Positions 24,822 to 34,339 of a stretch of 47,672 bases of DNA are shown piece by piece; the first letter of the stretch is position 1, and the number at the start of each line of letters is the position of its first letter. Location: the NCBI RefSeq assembly GCF_024231755.1, contig NZ_JAAEQH010000199.1:1-47672 (forward strand). The letters are read 5' to 3'. Origin of the DNA: Neptuniibacter sp. GTDB taxonomy: Bacteria > Pseudomonadota > Gammaproteobacteria > Pseudomonadales > Balneatricaceae. The notes under the pieces are model-generated. The model was not told the origin of the DNA and did no database searches. It worked only from the letters and a program-made list of their open reading frames with translations. Position numbers and translations under genes: made by a program.

Positions 24822-25628
24822 TTAACTGCCAAGTAGGTTTAAAACCAAACCTCTACTGGCGTTTGCTTGTGCCTGAATTGCGATGCCAACTTCCTGCTGT
24901 ATCTGCGCGTTGGTTCGTTCCGAAATAGCTTTGGCATAATCGGTATCGCCGATACGGGATGCAGAGGCTGCTTGATTTAAACTAGATTCGTTAAGTCGGT
25001 TGATCGTGCTGTCCAAGCGGTTCTGTGCAGCACCGAATTCACTGGATACGTTCGATAGAAAATCCTGAGACTGATCCAGAATATCTAATGCTCCTGCTGA
25101 GGTGATATCCAGCGAGAATAGTCCCAGATCATCCAGTTCAGACTCCACATTGAAGGTGCCTACATCTTGTGAGTCTTCAGAGCCGGGGCCGGTCTGTAAT
25201 CGGAGTTGACCATCTTCCCCTAGTAGGGACTGGCCGTTAAATGTAGCCTGCCCAAGGGTATCTTGGATACCTTCAAGCAGTGAATCGGCCTGTTTTTGTA
25301 AGGAGGCCCGGTCATTATCATTTAATGTCCCGTTCTGGGCCTGAATGGATAGTTCACGGATCTGTTGTAGAGAGTCGTTAACCTGACTAATACCACCTTC
25401 GGCGATCTGAATAGCTGATATGCCATCCAGGCTGTTACGTACAGCGGTGTTATTGCCGAGAATCTGTCCTTGTAAATCGATCAGAACCTGTAGACCTGCA
25501 GGGTCAACTGAGGCGTCATTAATTCGCTCGCCGGAAATCAGCTGTTTTCCACTTTCATCAATTCGGTTTTGAATCTGATTGAAAGCCGAGAAATTGCTCG
25601 AAGCTAAACCTGTCAGATTAATAGCCAT
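24822..25628 (-). CDS. Flagellin (solitary gene)
   Basis: 268 residues with conserved D0/D1 coiled-coil ends: the N-terminal region (NQIQNRIDESGKQLISGERIN...DPAGL) and the C-terminal region (SERTNAQIQQEVGIAIQAQANASRGLVLNLLG). The central part is short, so the surface D2/D3 domains are almost absent. It has GAGGAG before the ATG. No other flagellar gene is in the window, which is unusual because flagellins normally sit beside fliD and fliS. A possible TATAAT lies 30 bp upstream, but no good sigma28 promoter. It may be an accessory or alternative filament subunit. Confidence 0.88.
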   Translation of the reverse strand: MAINLTGLASSNFSAFNQIQNRIDESGKQLISGERINDASVDPAGLQVLIDLQGQILGNNTAVRNSLDGISAIQIAEGGISQVNDSLQQIRELSIQAQNGTLNDNDRASLQKQADSLLEGIQDTLGQATFNGQSLLGEDGQLRLQTGPGSEDSQDVGTFNVESELDDLGLFSLDITSAGALDILDQSQDFLSNVSSEFGAAQNRLDSTINRLNESSLNQAASASRIGDTDYAKAISERTNAQIQQEVGIAIQAQANASRGLVLNLLGS

Positions 25629-25696
25629 AGGATACTCCTCTCATAACCTTTTAATTATAGCGGATAGAAAAGAGATGTGGTTGATTAATATTCAGC

Positions 25697-25722
25697 CAAA
25701 AAAAGGGCGCATTAGATGCGCC
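25697..25722 (-). terminator. Intrinsic terminator (minus strand) of the permease unit
   Basis: On the minus strand GGCGCAT, loop CTA, ATGCGCC is followed by C and seven T. It should stop transcription from the permease gene before the flagellin promoter. Another perfect hairpin, GAGTGCCA/TGGCACTC (25751-25768), lies just upstream on the same strand. Confidence 0.9.
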
Positions 25723-25873
25723 ACCAAATCTTGCATTGGAATATACGGAAGAGTGCCAACTGGCACTCGTAGGAGTTGCTGGTAAGAAGCAGACCCGCAA
25801 CCTGATACATCTTAGGCAGTTAATATTAAAGCTTATACCCTGCCTTAGTCCTATTTTTGTATGACTACTGTTG

Positions 25874-26139
25874 AGGGAACCCGTGAATAAGTCCCGGACT
25901 TTCTCAGTGGGCAATAAAATGACTTAATGTGCGAAAGGCAGTGCAGTGTAATGACTGGTCCTTTCCAAACTGCCTGACAAAGCAGGAAGTCGTTTTAGTG
26001 CCCACCCTGGGGGCTGGCAGAGCGATTCAATCTCGGTGTTAACGATTTTCGACGTACAACCAGTATGTCTGTAATCGTTGCCTTGATCTTTAACCGCTCT
26101 GTCAGCCTGAGTCGTTCAGGACTTGTTCGCAGGTTCCTT
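25874..26139. mobile_element. MITE-like repeat element, copy A
   Basis: 266 bp bounded by imperfect 21 bp inverted repeats (25874-25894 and 26119-26139; core GGAACC..CGAA.AAGTCC). Inside, GTGGGCA...GACTT (25907-25925) pairs over 19 bp with 25987-26005, and the loop carries GCAGTGTAATGACTGGTCC (25943-25961). Copy B at 37.67 kb has the same plan with its loop motif at the same offset of 69 bp. The right end overlaps the permease stop codon, so insertion or its remnant altered the gene's 3' end. No transposase is encoded. Confidence 0.7.
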
Positions 26140-27523
26140 AGATCCAACCCAATAATTTCCACCATAGAAAATCCAATGGGAACAATAGGAGAATGGTAAT
26201 TGGGGTCAGTACAAAACACAGTTTCATTGCATGTTTCAGAGGAACTTTGGCTATCTGCATACCGACCATAAGGGGTGCCGACTGATAGGGAAATAGAATC
26301 GTTGAGAAACCCAGAACCTGTGTCATCAGGACGGCTTGTAGGGTAAACCCACTTTTCTCACTCAATTGCTCGGCAAAGGGGGTAAGTATAGCGGGGACTC
26401 CAGGTAGTGTTGCTGCGGTACCGGTAAAGAAGGCTGTCAACGAAAGGGAGATGAAACTAAGCAGACTATTCTCTGGAGAGAGGGGTAACCAGTTATTTAG
26501 TTGGTCTCCTATCATTGCGCCGATGCCACTGTGGTTGATCAGGGTGCCAAGTCCAAGAATACCCACCACAAAAATCAGAGAGGCAATATTAAATTTGCTG
26601 TTAAAACTCTTCTGACTGACCAGGCCTATACCTGGTAGCAGTAGAAAACAGGCAGCAGCTAAGCCTATCCAAGCAGCCGAAATGTGATGAATGGAGTCCG
26701 TGAGCCAGAATCCCAGAGTAATAAGGATTAATACGGTCAGTTTTCGCTCGTCAGAGGACATTCTTTTGTTATCTATAGAAACTGTTTGTCTGACAGGAGA
26801 GTCCGGATAGAGCCAGATAATTAAAGCAATGATCAGTGCGCCTTTGATCAGACCCAGTATAGGGAAATGCAGAAACAGGTATTCGGCATACATCGGAGTC
26901 CAGTCATGAATAGTTTCCGCAGCCCCTATCATCACCATGTTTGGTACGTTAGCGGGTAACACAGAAAAAGTGGGTACATGGCAGCCAAACGCAGCCGCCA
27001 AAGCAACTCCTATCTGACCATTACTTCCACTACGGAAACCACAGCGTTCAGCGACTGCCATTGCGATGGGTATAAAAAGTACGGCACGCCCCATTGAAGA
27101 TGGCATTAGAAAACCGAGCAGGGTTGCCATAATGACGATACCACTGATTAGTTTGAGATAACTGCTATCCAGGTGTTGCGAGAAGCCCGACGCTATCCGT
27201 GTGGCTAAGCCCGTTTCGTTGATTGCGATGCCAATAATCAGACCCGCAAAAATCAACCAACATGCTGTTGAGGTAAAACCTGAAAAGACAACTTCAGCGG
27301 GGGCAACTGCCAGTAGCATGGCTGAAACCATAAAAATCAGAGCGGTGAGATGTTCAGGTATAGCGCTGGTTGCAAAGAGAATAATTGCACTAACAATCAG
27401 GCAGGCAGATAAAAGCTGGTTGCTATCTAGAGCTGAGCTAATAGGGCTGAGCAACAATGCCAGGAGCAAACAGGGCAGTAGAATAACAGCGATAAGCTGT
27501 GATTGATTTAGTTTGATCGGCAT
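26138..27523 (-). CDS. SLC13/DASS-like anion permease
   Basis: 461 residues with about 11-12 membrane helices. It resembles divalent-anion:sodium symporters: repeated re-entrant motifs such as FMVSAMLLAV, FAGLIIGIAINETGLA and FLMPSSMGRAVLFIPIAMAVAERCG, and in the second half FTGTAATLPGVPAILTPFA. Likely substrates are carboxylates or sulfate-like anions. The gene is divergent from an AraC regulator with about 100 bp between starts, so that regulator probably controls it (inference). The stop codon overlaps the end of repeat element A, so the last residues may derive from that insertion. Confidence 0.82.
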   Translation of the reverse strand: MPIKLNQSQLIAVILLPCLLLALLLSPISSALDSNQLLSACLIVSAIILFATSAIPEHLTALIFMVSAMLLAVAPAEVVFSGFTSTACWLIFAGLIIGIAINETGLATRIASGFSQHLDSSYLKLISGIVIMATLLGFLMPSSMGRAVLFIPIAMAVAERCGFRSGSNGQIGVALAAAFGCHVPTFSVLPANVPNMVMIGAAETIHDWTPMYAEYLFLHFPILGLIKGALIIALIIWLYPDSPVRQTVSIDNKRMSSDERKLTVLILITLGFWLTDSIHHISAAWIGLAAACFLLLPGIGLVSQKSFNSKFNIASLIFVVGILGLGTLINHSGIGAMIGDQLNNWLPLSPENSLLSFISLSLTAFFTGTAATLPGVPAILTPFAEQLSEKSGFTLQAVLMTQVLGFSTILFPYQSAPLMVGMQIAKVPLKHAMKLCFVLTPITILLLFPLDFLWWKLLGWI

Positions 27524-27624
27524 AAGAATTCTCAGCTGAATTTGTAATAGAGCTTTATTGTGTCAATAATCGAATTGTAATTAAGTCGATAATAAGACAA
27601 TAAGTATCGAGAATAGGCCTGGTT

Positions 27625-28419
27625 TTGAAATCTGAATTAACTTTGCAGAACACTCGTGAGCGTTCAACCTTAGGTCAGTTACTTGATCCTTTGCACCCCG
27701 TTATAGGATTGCAGGATCGTATGTGGGCAGGGCTTGAGCTCAGTGCTCATGCTCATCCACGAGGGCAGTTGGCCTATGCATCCGAGGGGATTCTCAAAAT
27801 ATTTACCCCTCATGGCAGCTGGGTGGTTCCTCCCAACCAGGCAGTATGGATTCCGGGGGAGATGAAGCATGCGGTAAATGCGCAGGTTACTGCCGAAATC
27901 AGACATCTGTTTATTGATCCCAGCAGACTTAACTCATTGCCGAAGGAGTGCAGCGTAGTTGAGGTATCCCCTCTACTGCGGGAATTAATACAGCGTGTGG
28001 CTGATTTTGGTATCAACTATGAGGAAGGCACTCCTGCCAGTCGAATCTGTGCGGTTATTCTGGATGAATTACAAGCGCTGAAACCTTCGCTCCTTCACTT
28101 ACCTGGAGCCAATGACAGGCGATTACAACGGGTGATGCAGGCGATGATGGATGCTCCTAATGCGGAACAGGGGCTGGCATATTGGTCAACACAGGTAGGT
28201 GCCAGTGAAAGAACGATCAGCCGTTTATTTAGTAAAGAGACAGGGATGAGCTTTCAGCAGTGGAAAAAACAGTTATTACTGCAGGAAGCGGTAGATCGTC
28301 TGGCGAAAGGTGATTCGGTATTGGATGTGGCGCTTGAACTTGGCTACCGGAGCCCCAGTGCGTTTGTATCAATGTTTAGAAAGGCGCTGGGGAAAACTCC
28401 GGGGCAGTATTTTAAGTAA
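27625..28419 (+). CDS. AraC family transcriptional regulator
   Basis: 264 residues. An N-terminal cupin-like sensor (AHPRGQLAYASEGILKIFTPHGSWVVPPNQAVWIPGEMKH) is followed by two helix-turn-helix units (STQVGASERTISRLFSKETGMSFQQW, then LDVALELGYRSPSAFVSMFRKALGKTPGQYF). The start is a TTG at 27625, since no upstream ATG is in frame and the sensor needs this N-terminus. It probably governs the divergent anion permease. The spacer holds AT-rich inverted sequences near 27560-27600, a plausible operator. Confidence 0.9.
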   Translation: MKSELTLQNTRERSTLGQLLDPLHPVIGLQDRMWAGLELSAHAHPRGQLAYASEGILKIFTPHGSWVVPPNQAVWIPGEMKHAVNAQVTAEIRHLFIDPSRLNSLPKECSVVEVSPLLRELIQRVADFGINYEEGTPASRICAVILDELQALKPSLLHLPGANDRRLQRVMQAMMDAPNAEQGLAYWSTQVGASERTISRLFSKETGMSFQQWKKQLLLQEAVDRLAKGDSVLDVALELGYRSPSAFVSMFRKALGKTPGQYFK

Positions 28420-28440
28420 AAAGGACAGCTTCAACTGTCC
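28417..28440. terminator. Bidirectional terminator between araC-type gene and hisC
   Basis: GGACAG, loop CTTCAA, CTGTCC; on the minus strand it is followed by TTTTTAC, giving hisC a good terminator. The plus-strand side has a poorer U tract. Confidence 0.85.
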
Positions 28441-28447
28441 CTATAAA

Positions 28448-29518
28448 CTAGAGTTTGAAAAGATCCGGGTGTTTTTCCAGAGTAGTAATCAGCAGCTCCA
28501 TCTCTTCCTGAGTGCCAATGGTAATACGCAGATAGTTATCGATGCCTGGTTTACTGAAGTAGCGAACCAGAATCTTATTCGTACGCAGGTATCCCATCAG
28601 TTCTGCTGCTTCAACAAAACGGTGGCTGGTGAAGAGGAAATTAGCTTTTGAAGGAAGGCTAATGAAACCAAACTCAGCCAATCGTTCAGCAGTCCACTCG
28701 CGGGTTTCAATAATCTTCTGAGTTGTCTCTTCAAAGTAGGCTACATCTTTTATCGCTGCGACTGATGACTCGATCGCCAGCATATCCAATGGATAGGAGT
28801 TAAAGCTGTTTTTAACTCGTTCCAAACCAGCGATCAGATCTTCATGACCTATGGCAAAACCAACACGCATGCCAGCCAGCGAGCGGGATTTAGATAAGGT
28901 CTGGATGACCAGCACATTGTCATATTTCTTGGTCAGCTCAACCGCAGATGATGCTCCGAAATCAACGTAAGCTTCATCGACAACCACGACGGATTCAGTA
29001 TTTCTTTGTAGGAGAGCTTCGATCTCACCTAATTCAACAGCACGGCTGGTGGGGGCGTTAGGATTTGCAAAGATAATACCGCCGTTTTCTTCACTGTAAT
29101 CCTCAAGATTGAGGACAAACTCATCCCGTAGAGGGATTAGATTGAACTCTATATCAAACAGGTTGCAATACACCGGATAGAAGCTGTAGGTGAACTCCGG
29201 TAGCAGCAGAGGTTTGTCCTGCTGGAAAAAAGCCGCGAAGGTATGAGCAAGTACCTCGTCAGAACCGTTACCAACAAAAACGTTTTTACGCTCAACAGCA
29301 AAATGTTCAGCTAGTGCGTCCTTTAGCTGCGTGCAGTCCGGGTCGGAATATAAACGTAGACGTGCAGTATCAAAACCATTTATTACCTCACTTGCCAGAG
29401 GAGAAGGAGGGTAAGGGTTTTCATTTGTGTTGAGTTTGGTGATGCCACTTTCTTTTGGCTGTTCACCCGGTACATAAGGTGTCAGACGCTGGATAGCGTC
29501 GCTCCAATATTTGCTCAT
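28448..29518 (-). CDS. hisC: Histidinol-phosphate aminotransferase
   Basis: 356 residues, a fold-type I PLP aminotransferase. LNTNENPYPPSP opens the family pattern; FANPNAPTSR, VVVDEAYVDFG and TLSKSRSLAGMRVGFAIG (with the Schiff-base Lys) follow, as does YLRITIGT near the end. It converts imidazole acetol phosphate and glutamate to histidinol phosphate in histidine synthesis, and homologues may also act on aromatic acids. The gene is isolated from other his genes here; many gammaproteobacteria keep a second hisC. It starts at MSKYWS. Confidence 0.9.
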   Translation of the reverse strand: MSKYWSDAIQRLTPYVPGEQPKESGITKLNTNENPYPPSPLASEVINGFDTARLRLYSDPDCTQLKDALAEHFAVERKNVFVGNGSDEVLAHTFAAFFQQDKPLLLPEFTYSFYPVYCNLFDIEFNLIPLRDEFVLNLEDYSEENGGIIFANPNAPTSRAVELGEIEALLQRNTESVVVVDEAYVDFGASSAVELTKKYDNVLVIQTLSKSRSLAGMRVGFAIGHEDLIAGLERVKNSFNSYPLDMLAIESSVAAIKDVAYFEETTQKIIETREWTAERLAEFGFISLPSKANFLFTSHRFVEAAELMGYLRTNKILVRYFSKPGIDNYLRITIGTQEEMELLITTLEKHPDLFKL

Positions 29519-29785
29519 TTAGTTATCCGGTTTTTCTGTTTGATAACGGTCTTACAATCGGCGGCAAGAATAGCAGAAATCCTGATTCCAGAGAATCAGA
29601 ACAATCAGTAATGAATAAAGCTAATGAATTATACCGTTATCTTGCTGTGGTAGTTATTAGATTAAGATGGCCAGTTGAGGTGATCAGTGATCTTTTGGGT
29701 TTAGTCAGGGGAGGTAGAAAGGCAGCTCTGAGTGACAAGGTGAAGAATCTCAGAGCGCCTTTCGAGGGGAAAAGGTTATTAAGGT

Positions 29786-30199
29786 TTAACTCGCACCATC
29801 AAAGCGCTGTATAAACATTGCGGTCACAGAATCCATCGTATTTACATGGTTCACAAGCCAATTCACTACCGTTTCGGACAGATAGTGGTGTAGGTGGCTA
29901 AAGTCCTGTTCTTCCTGCCAGTGCTGAATTTCAGCCTCAAGCTCAGCCAGAACTCTTTCATGCTCTCCCTTATGGCAGCCATAGGGAGGGAAGTTGATGC
30001 GGATCATCTGTTCCTCTTCGCGGGCAAAGTGTGCTGTGTTGTGTTGCAGAAATTCTTGTAGTCCCTGAGTAACTTTCTCAGCTTCCTTAGCTTCGATATC
30101 CGCGAGTAGCGTATTAATCAGTTCAACGGCTTCGTGATGATCATTGTTCATGAAGTCGACAGCAACTTTGGGTAAAGCAGCCGGATTTAGCTGAGTCAT
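29786..30199 (-). CDS. Bacteriohemerythrin
   Basis: 137 residues with the hemerythrin four-helix iron-site pattern: MNNDHHEAVELIN (His), HNTAHFAREEEQM (His and Glu), CHKGEHERVL (His-x-x-x-His) and WLVNHVNTMD (His and Asp). The diiron site binds O2 reversibly and may buffer or sense oxygen, or deliver it. An FNR-like box 59-72 bp upstream fits expression when oxygen is low. It sits next to the O2-tolerant hydrogenase genes, divergently, so both may serve the low-oxygen lifestyle (inference). Confidence 0.92.
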   Translation of the reverse strand: MTQLNPAALPKVAVDFMNNDHHEAVELINTLLADIEAKEAEKVTQGLQEFLQHNTAHFAREEEQMIRINFPPYGCHKGEHERVLAELEAEIQHWQEEQDFSHLHHYLSETVVNWLVNHVNTMDSVTAMFIQRFDGAS

Positions 30200-30257
30200 T
30201 TAGGGTTTCTCCGGGTTATAGAACCACCGACTTTAGCAAACCGCACTAGTAGGTAAG

Positions 30258-30271
30258 TTGATACCCGTCAA
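30258..30271. promoter_or_regulatory. FNR/ANR-like box upstream of the hemerythrin gene
   Basis: TTGATACCCGTCAA matches the TTGAT-N4-ATCAA consensus at 9 of 10 fixed positions. A weak -10 candidate (TAAAGT on the minus strand near 30229-30234) would put the box near -41. It lies in the 381 bp region shared with the hydrogenase promoter. Confidence 0.5.
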
Positions 30272-30317
30272 TAAAGATAGATAAACAATACATCAAATAT
30301 TCTGTAGTTAAACCGTC

Positions 30318-30336
30318 GAACTCACAGGTGGAGTTC
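30318..30336. promoter_or_regulatory. Candidate upstream activator site for the hydrogenase promoter
   Basis: GAACTC/GAGTTC inverted repeat around a 7-base spacer, about 130-147 bp before the sigma54 -24 element, the distance typical of NtrC-family activator sites (for example HoxA/HydG type). No protein match is known to me. Confidence 0.3.
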
Positions 30337-30464
30337 TGAGGCAGTTTATTCGACTTTAGTTTGTGCTAACTGAGTTACCGGTTACGCGGAAACTCTGGTA
30401 AGAGGGCTGTCTGTATTAGAAAGTTTGATTTGTTAACTACATGAAATTTAAGGATATATTTTTC

Positions 30465-30479
30465 TGGCCTGAAAATTGC
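30465..30479 (+). promoter_or_regulatory. Sigma54-type promoter of hyaABC
   Basis: TGGCCTGAAAATTGC has the invariant GG (30466-30467) and GC (30478-30479) with exactly 10 bases between, matching the -24/-12 consensus TGGCAC-N5-TTGC. Transcription would start near 30491, about 90 bp before hyaA. Sigma54 control is common for uptake hydrogenases and needs an NtrC-family activator, which is not in the window. Confidence 0.75.
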
Positions 30480-30580
30480 GATAGAGAAGGTGACTTAAAA
30501 ATAATGATAAATCACGTTATGCGTTGGACTGGTGAGGACGGATAGCGTGGCTTCAGTGCTTTACACTGGCGGAGAAACAA

Positions 30581-31657
30581 ATGTCCCAAATTGAAACCTT
30601 CTACGAAGTGATGCGACGACAGGGTATAACCCGTCGTAGCTTCCTCAAATATTGTAGCCTTACCGCAGCCGCTCTGGGTTTAGGTCCAACCTTTGCTCCT
30701 AAAATTGCTCATGCAATGGAAACCAAAGAACGTACCCCTGTTGTTTGGTTGCATGGTTTGGAATGTACCTGTTGTTCTGAATCATTTATTCGTTCAGCGC
30801 ACCCTTTGGTTAAGGATGTAGTGCTGTCGATGATCTCTTTGGACTATGACGACACATTGATGGCGTCCGCAGGGCATCAAGCAGAGGCTATTCTCGAGGA
30901 AACGCTGCAGAAATATAAAGGCAAATATATTCTGGCCGTTGAGGGTAATCCGCCACTTAATGAAGACGGAATGTTCTGTATCTCTGGTGGTAAGCCATTT
31001 GTAGAAAAGCTTAAATATGCGGCAAAAGATGCTGCCGCGATTATCGCATGGGGCTCATGTGCGTCTTGGGGTTGTGTGCAAGCGGCCCGTCCAAATCCAA
31101 CTCAAGCTGTACCTATTCACAAAGTTATTACTGATAAACCCATTATCAAAGTACCGGGATGTCCTCCTATTGCCGAAGTAATGACAGGTGTAATCACTTA
31201 TATGCTGACTTTCGGACGTATGCCAGAACTTGATCGCCAAGGTCGCCCGAAGATGTTCTACAGCCAGCGTATACACGATAAATGCTACCGCCGCCCTCAC
31301 TTCGATGCAGGCCAGTTTGTCGAAGAGTGGGATGATGAGGGTGCTCGTAAGGGTTACTGCTTATACAAAGTGGGTTGTAAGGGGCCAACTACTTATAACG
31401 CGTGCTCAACCGTTCGCTGGAACGAAGGTGTGTCTTTCCCAATTCAGGCTGGTCATGGTTGTATCGGCTGTTCTGAAGATGGGTTCTGGGATAAAGGTTC
31501 TTTCTATGATCGCCTTAGCAATATTCCGCAGTTTGGTATTGAGAAAAATGCCGATGACATTGGTATGGGTGTAGCTGGTGGTGTTGGTGCTGCGATTGCG
31601 GCGCATGCTGCTGTAAGCGCAATTAAACGTGCGCAGCATAAAGGAGATCAGGAATAA
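30581..31657 (+). CDS. hyaA: [NiFe]-hydrogenase small subunit, six-cysteine (group 1d-like)
   Basis: 358 residues. The twin-arginine signal ([19 protein letters not shown]) directs export of the folded dimer to the periplasm. Fe-S cluster ligands are visible, and [10 protein letters not shown] plus [12 protein letters not shown] supply both extra cysteines of the proximal [4Fe-3S] cluster seen in O2-tolerant HyaA/HoxK enzymes. [23 protein letters not shown] and [13 protein letters not shown] hold the other clusters. A C-terminal hydrophobic helix ([19 protein letters not shown]) anchors the membrane. The stop overlaps the hyaB start. Transcription is probably from the sigma54-type promoter. 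Confidence 0.96.
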   Translation: MSQIETFYEVMRRQGITRRSFLKYCSLTAAALGLGPTFAPKIAHAMETKERTPVVWLHGLECTCCSESFIRSAHPLVKDVVLSMISLDYDDTLMASAGHQAEAILEETLQKYKGKYILAVEGNPPLNEDGMFCISGGKPFVEKLKYAAKDAAAIIAWGSCASWGCVQAARPNPTQAVPIHKVITDKPIIKVPGCPPIAEVMTGVITYMLTFGRMPELDRQGRPKMFYSQRIHDKCYRRPHFDAGQFVEEWDDEGARKGYCLYKVGCKGPTTYNACSTVRWNEGVSFPIQAGHGCIGCSEDGFWDKGSFYDRLSNIPQFGIEKNADDIGMGVAGGVGAAIAAHAAVSAIKRAQHKGDQE

Positions 31658-33465
31658 TGAATAACCCGTTAAATAGTAAAAATCTGGACAATAGCGGGCG
31701 TCGTATTGTTGTTGATCCTGTAACACGTATCGAAGGCCACATGCGCTGTGAAGTGAATGTGGATGAGAACAACATCATTCGTAATGCCGTATCCACCGGA
31801 ACCATGTGGCGTGGCTTGGAAGTTATTCTTAAAGATCGAGATCCTCGTGATGCCTGGGCATTCGTAGAGCGTATCTGCGGTGTATGTACAGGTACTCATG
31901 CATTAACCTCTGTTCGCGCAGTTGAAGATGCCCTGGATATCAAAGTGCCTTTGAATGCCCATCTGATCCGTCATTTGATGGATAAAACCCTGCAGGTACA
32001 TGACCATATTGTGCACTTCTATCACCTGCATGCGCTGGATTGGGTTAACCCGGTTAATGCATTGAAGGCTGACCCTAAGGCGACATCTGAATTACAGCAG
32101 ATGGTTTCACCTCGTCACGCAAAATCAAGTCCGGGCTACTTTAAAGATGTTCAGACACGCCTGAAGAAATTTGTAGAAACGGGGCAGCTGGGATTATTTG
32201 CCAATGGTTATTGGGATAACCCTGCCTATAAGCTACCTCCAGAAGCGGACCTAATGGCTGTTTCCCACTATCTGGAGGCTTTGGATTTCCAGAAAGAGAT
32301 TGTGAAGATTCACACCATCTTTGGTGGTAAGAACCCGCATCCAAACTTCATGGTAGGTGGTGTTTCTTGTGCCATTAATTTGGATGGTACTGGGGCGTCA
32401 GGTGCACCCGTAAACATGACGAGCCTTAACTTTGTTCTGGAGCGTATTCGCGAAGCTCAAGAGTTTACTAAGAACGTTTACATTCCAGATGTGTTGGCTA
32501 TCGCTAGTATTTATAAAGACTGGTTGTACGGTGGCGGTTTGGCTGCACAAAACGTTCTTTCTTACGGTACTTATGCGCAAGTTCCTTACGATAAATCATC
32601 CGATTTGCTACCTGCTGGTGCCATTGTTAATGGTAACTGGGATGAGGTTCATCCTGTTGATGTGCGTGATCCTGAACAGATTCAGGAGTTTGTTGATCAT
32701 TCATGGTACAGCTACGAAGGCGGTAAAAAAGGTCTTCATCCATGGGACGGAGAAACAGATCCTAAATTTGAACTTGGACCTAATGCCAAAGGTACTAAGA
32801 CCAATATCAAAGAACTTGATGAAGCCGCCAAATACAGTTGGATTAAAGCCCCTCGCTGGCGTGGTCATGCCATGGAGGTGGGTCCACTGCCACGTTACAT
32901 CATCGCTTATGTATCTGGTAAGGAATATGTACAGGACCAGGTGGATCGCTCACTTTCAACATTTAATCAGGCAACAGGTTTGGATCTTGGTCTGAAGCAA
33001 TTCCTGCCATCTACGCTGGGTCGTACTTTGGCTCGTGCACTTGAGTGTGAATTGTGTGCCGACACTATGTTGGATGATTGGAATAATCTGGTTAACAACA
33101 TTAAAAACGGTGATTCTTCGACCGCAAATGTTGAGAAGTGGGATCCAAGTACTTGGCCTAAAGAGGCGAAGGGTGTGGGTATCAATGAAGCACCACGAGG
33201 TGCTTTGGGTCACTGGATTAAAATCAAAGACGGTAAAATTGATAACTACCAAGCGGTTGTGCCAACAACCTGGAATGGATCGCCACGTGATTCTCAGGGA
33301 AATATTGGTGCTTTTGAGGCTTCTCTTCTGGATACCCCGATGGAGCGACCGGATGAGCCAGTTGAAATTTTACGTACTTTGCACAGCTTCGATCCATGTC
33401 TGGCATGTTCAACGCATGTTATGTCAGAAGATGGTCAGGAACTGACAAAAGTAAAAATTCGCTAA
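31657..33465 (+). CDS. hyaB: [NiFe]-hydrogenase large subunit (precursor)
   Basis: 602 residues. The nickel-binding motifs [10 protein letters not shown] (near residue 72) and DPCLACSTH (near 579) are intact, so the catalytic centre is complete. About 15 residues ([15 protein letters not shown]) follow the last His; in this family they are removed by an endopeptidase (HyaD/HoxM type) after nickel insertion. No such protease and no hyp genes lie in the window, so maturation must come from elsewhere. Its ATG overlaps the hyaA stop. The role is H2 oxidation, feeding electrons through HyaA to the b-type cytochrome. Confidence 0.97.
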   Translation: MNNPLNSKNLDNSGRRIVVDPVTRIEGHMRCEVNVDENNIIRNAVSTGTMWRGLEVILKDRDPRDAWAFVERICGVCTGTHALTSVRAVEDALDIKVPLNAHLIRHLMDKTLQVHDHIVHFYHLHALDWVNPVNALKADPKATSELQQMVSPRHAKSSPGYFKDVQTRLKKFVETGQLGLFANGYWDNPAYKLPPEADLMAVSHYLEALDFQKEIVKIHTIFGGKNPHPNFMVGGVSCAINLDGTGASGAPVNMTSLNFVLERIREAQEFTKNVYIPDVLAIASIYKDWLYGGGLAAQNVLSYGTYAQVPYDKSSDLLPAGAIVNGNWDEVHPVDVRDPEQIQEFVDHSWYSYEGGKKGLHPWDGETDPKFELGPNAKGTKTNIKELDEAAKYSWIKAPRWRGHAMEVGPLPRYIIAYVSGKEYVQDQVDRSLSTFNQATGLDLGLKQFLPSTLGRTLARALECELCADTMLDDWNNLVNNIKNGDSSTANVEKWDPSTWPKEAKGVGINEAPRGALGHWIKIKDGKIDNYQAVVPTTWNGSPRDSQGNIGAFEASLLDTPMERPDEPVEILRTLHSFDPCLACSTHVMSEDGQELTKVKIR

Positions 33466-33507
33466 GAGAGGGCGGCTATAAGCCGCCATCCTCAGGAGGC
33501 TATATAT

Positions 33508-34251
33508 ATGACTAAGTCGGTTCAAGATAGAGGCGTCGTAGCTGAAGGCGGAACTGAATCAGAAGAGTTGTTGACTCGAAAACAGACTGCGGTTTACGTC
33601 TATGAGGCGCCTATTCGTCTGTGGCACTGGGTAACAGTTTTTTCAGTCATCACACTTTGTTTGACGGGCTATTTTATTGGCTCGCCTTTGCCAACACAGC
33701 CGGGAGAGGCAATCGATAATTACCTGATGGGTTATATACGATTTGCTCATTTTACTGCGGGCTACATAGTTGCGATTGCTTTTGTCGGACGTATTTATTG
33801 GGCGCTAGTTGGTAATCATCATGCGCGGGAATTGTTTTTTCCTAAACTGTTTTCCGGTTCATGGTGGAAAGAAGTCGGGCATGAGGTTCGCTGGTATCTG
33901 TTTATGGAGAAAACCCCAAGGAAATATATCGGACATAATCCGCTGGGGCAGTTGGCGATGTTCTTTTTCTTCGTATTAGGCATGCTGTTTATGATAGTGA
34001 CAGGTTTTGCTTTGTACGGTGAAGGTTTAGGGCAAGGTAGCTGGGCAGATGAGATGTTTGGCTGGGTGATTCCTCTGATGGGGCAGAGTCAGGATGTACA
34101 TACCTGGCATCATCTGGGCATGTGGTATTTGATTACATTTATCATGATCCATATCTATGTTGCTGTACGTGAGGACATCATGTCCCGCCAAAGCCTTATT
34201 TCCACTATGATCGGTGGCTGGCGCATGTTCAAGGATGATCGTCCCGATTAA
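33508..34251 (+). CDS. hyaC: Hydrogenase b-type cytochrome subunit
   Basis: 247 residues with four membrane helices. Haem ligands are visible: PIRLWHWVTVFSVITL, FAHFTAGYIVAIAFVGRIYW, and WHHLGMWYLITFIMIHIYVAVREDI. This HyaC/HoxZ subunit passes electrons from the hydrogenase dimer to membrane quinone. It begins 42 bp after hyaB with CAGGAGG before the ATG. A strong terminator follows, so hyaABC forms a closed operon without hyaD or hyp genes. Confidence 0.94.
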   Translation: MTKSVQDRGVVAEGGTESEELLTRKQTAVYVYEAPIRLWHWVTVFSVITLCLTGYFIGSPLPTQPGEAIDNYLMGYIRFAHFTAGYIVAIAFVGRIYWALVGNHHARELFFPKLFSGSWWKEVGHEVRWYLFMEKTPRKYIGHNPLGQLAMFFFFVLGMLFMIVTGFALYGEGLGQGSWADEMFGWVIPLMGQSQDVHTWHHLGMWYLITFIMIHIYVAVREDIMSRQSLISTMIGGWRMFKDDRPD

Positions 34252-34285
34252 GTTTAGGAAAGCTATCTTCGTTGTGTTTTAGTTT

Positions 34286-34313
34286 AGGGGTATCAACTGA
34301 TACCCCTCTTTTT
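34286..34313 (+). terminator. Intrinsic terminator after hyaC
   Basis: AGGGGTATCA and TGATACCCCT form a perfect 10 bp stem with a 2-base gap, followed by CTTTTT. It ends the hyaABC operon 35 bp after hyaC. Confidence 0.92.
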
Positions 34314-34339
34314 CTTAATGAGGAGAAAGTGAGGGGAAT

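Noticed and set aside
29611..29814. 67-codon frame between hisC and the hemerythrin gene
   Set aside because: No ribosome site; it overlaps the 3' end of the hemerythrin gene on the other strand and shows no family pattern.
32432..32995. 187-codon frame inside hyaB
   Set aside because: An alternate frame of the hydrogenase large subunit gene; the hyaB product has full-length family motifs through this stretch.
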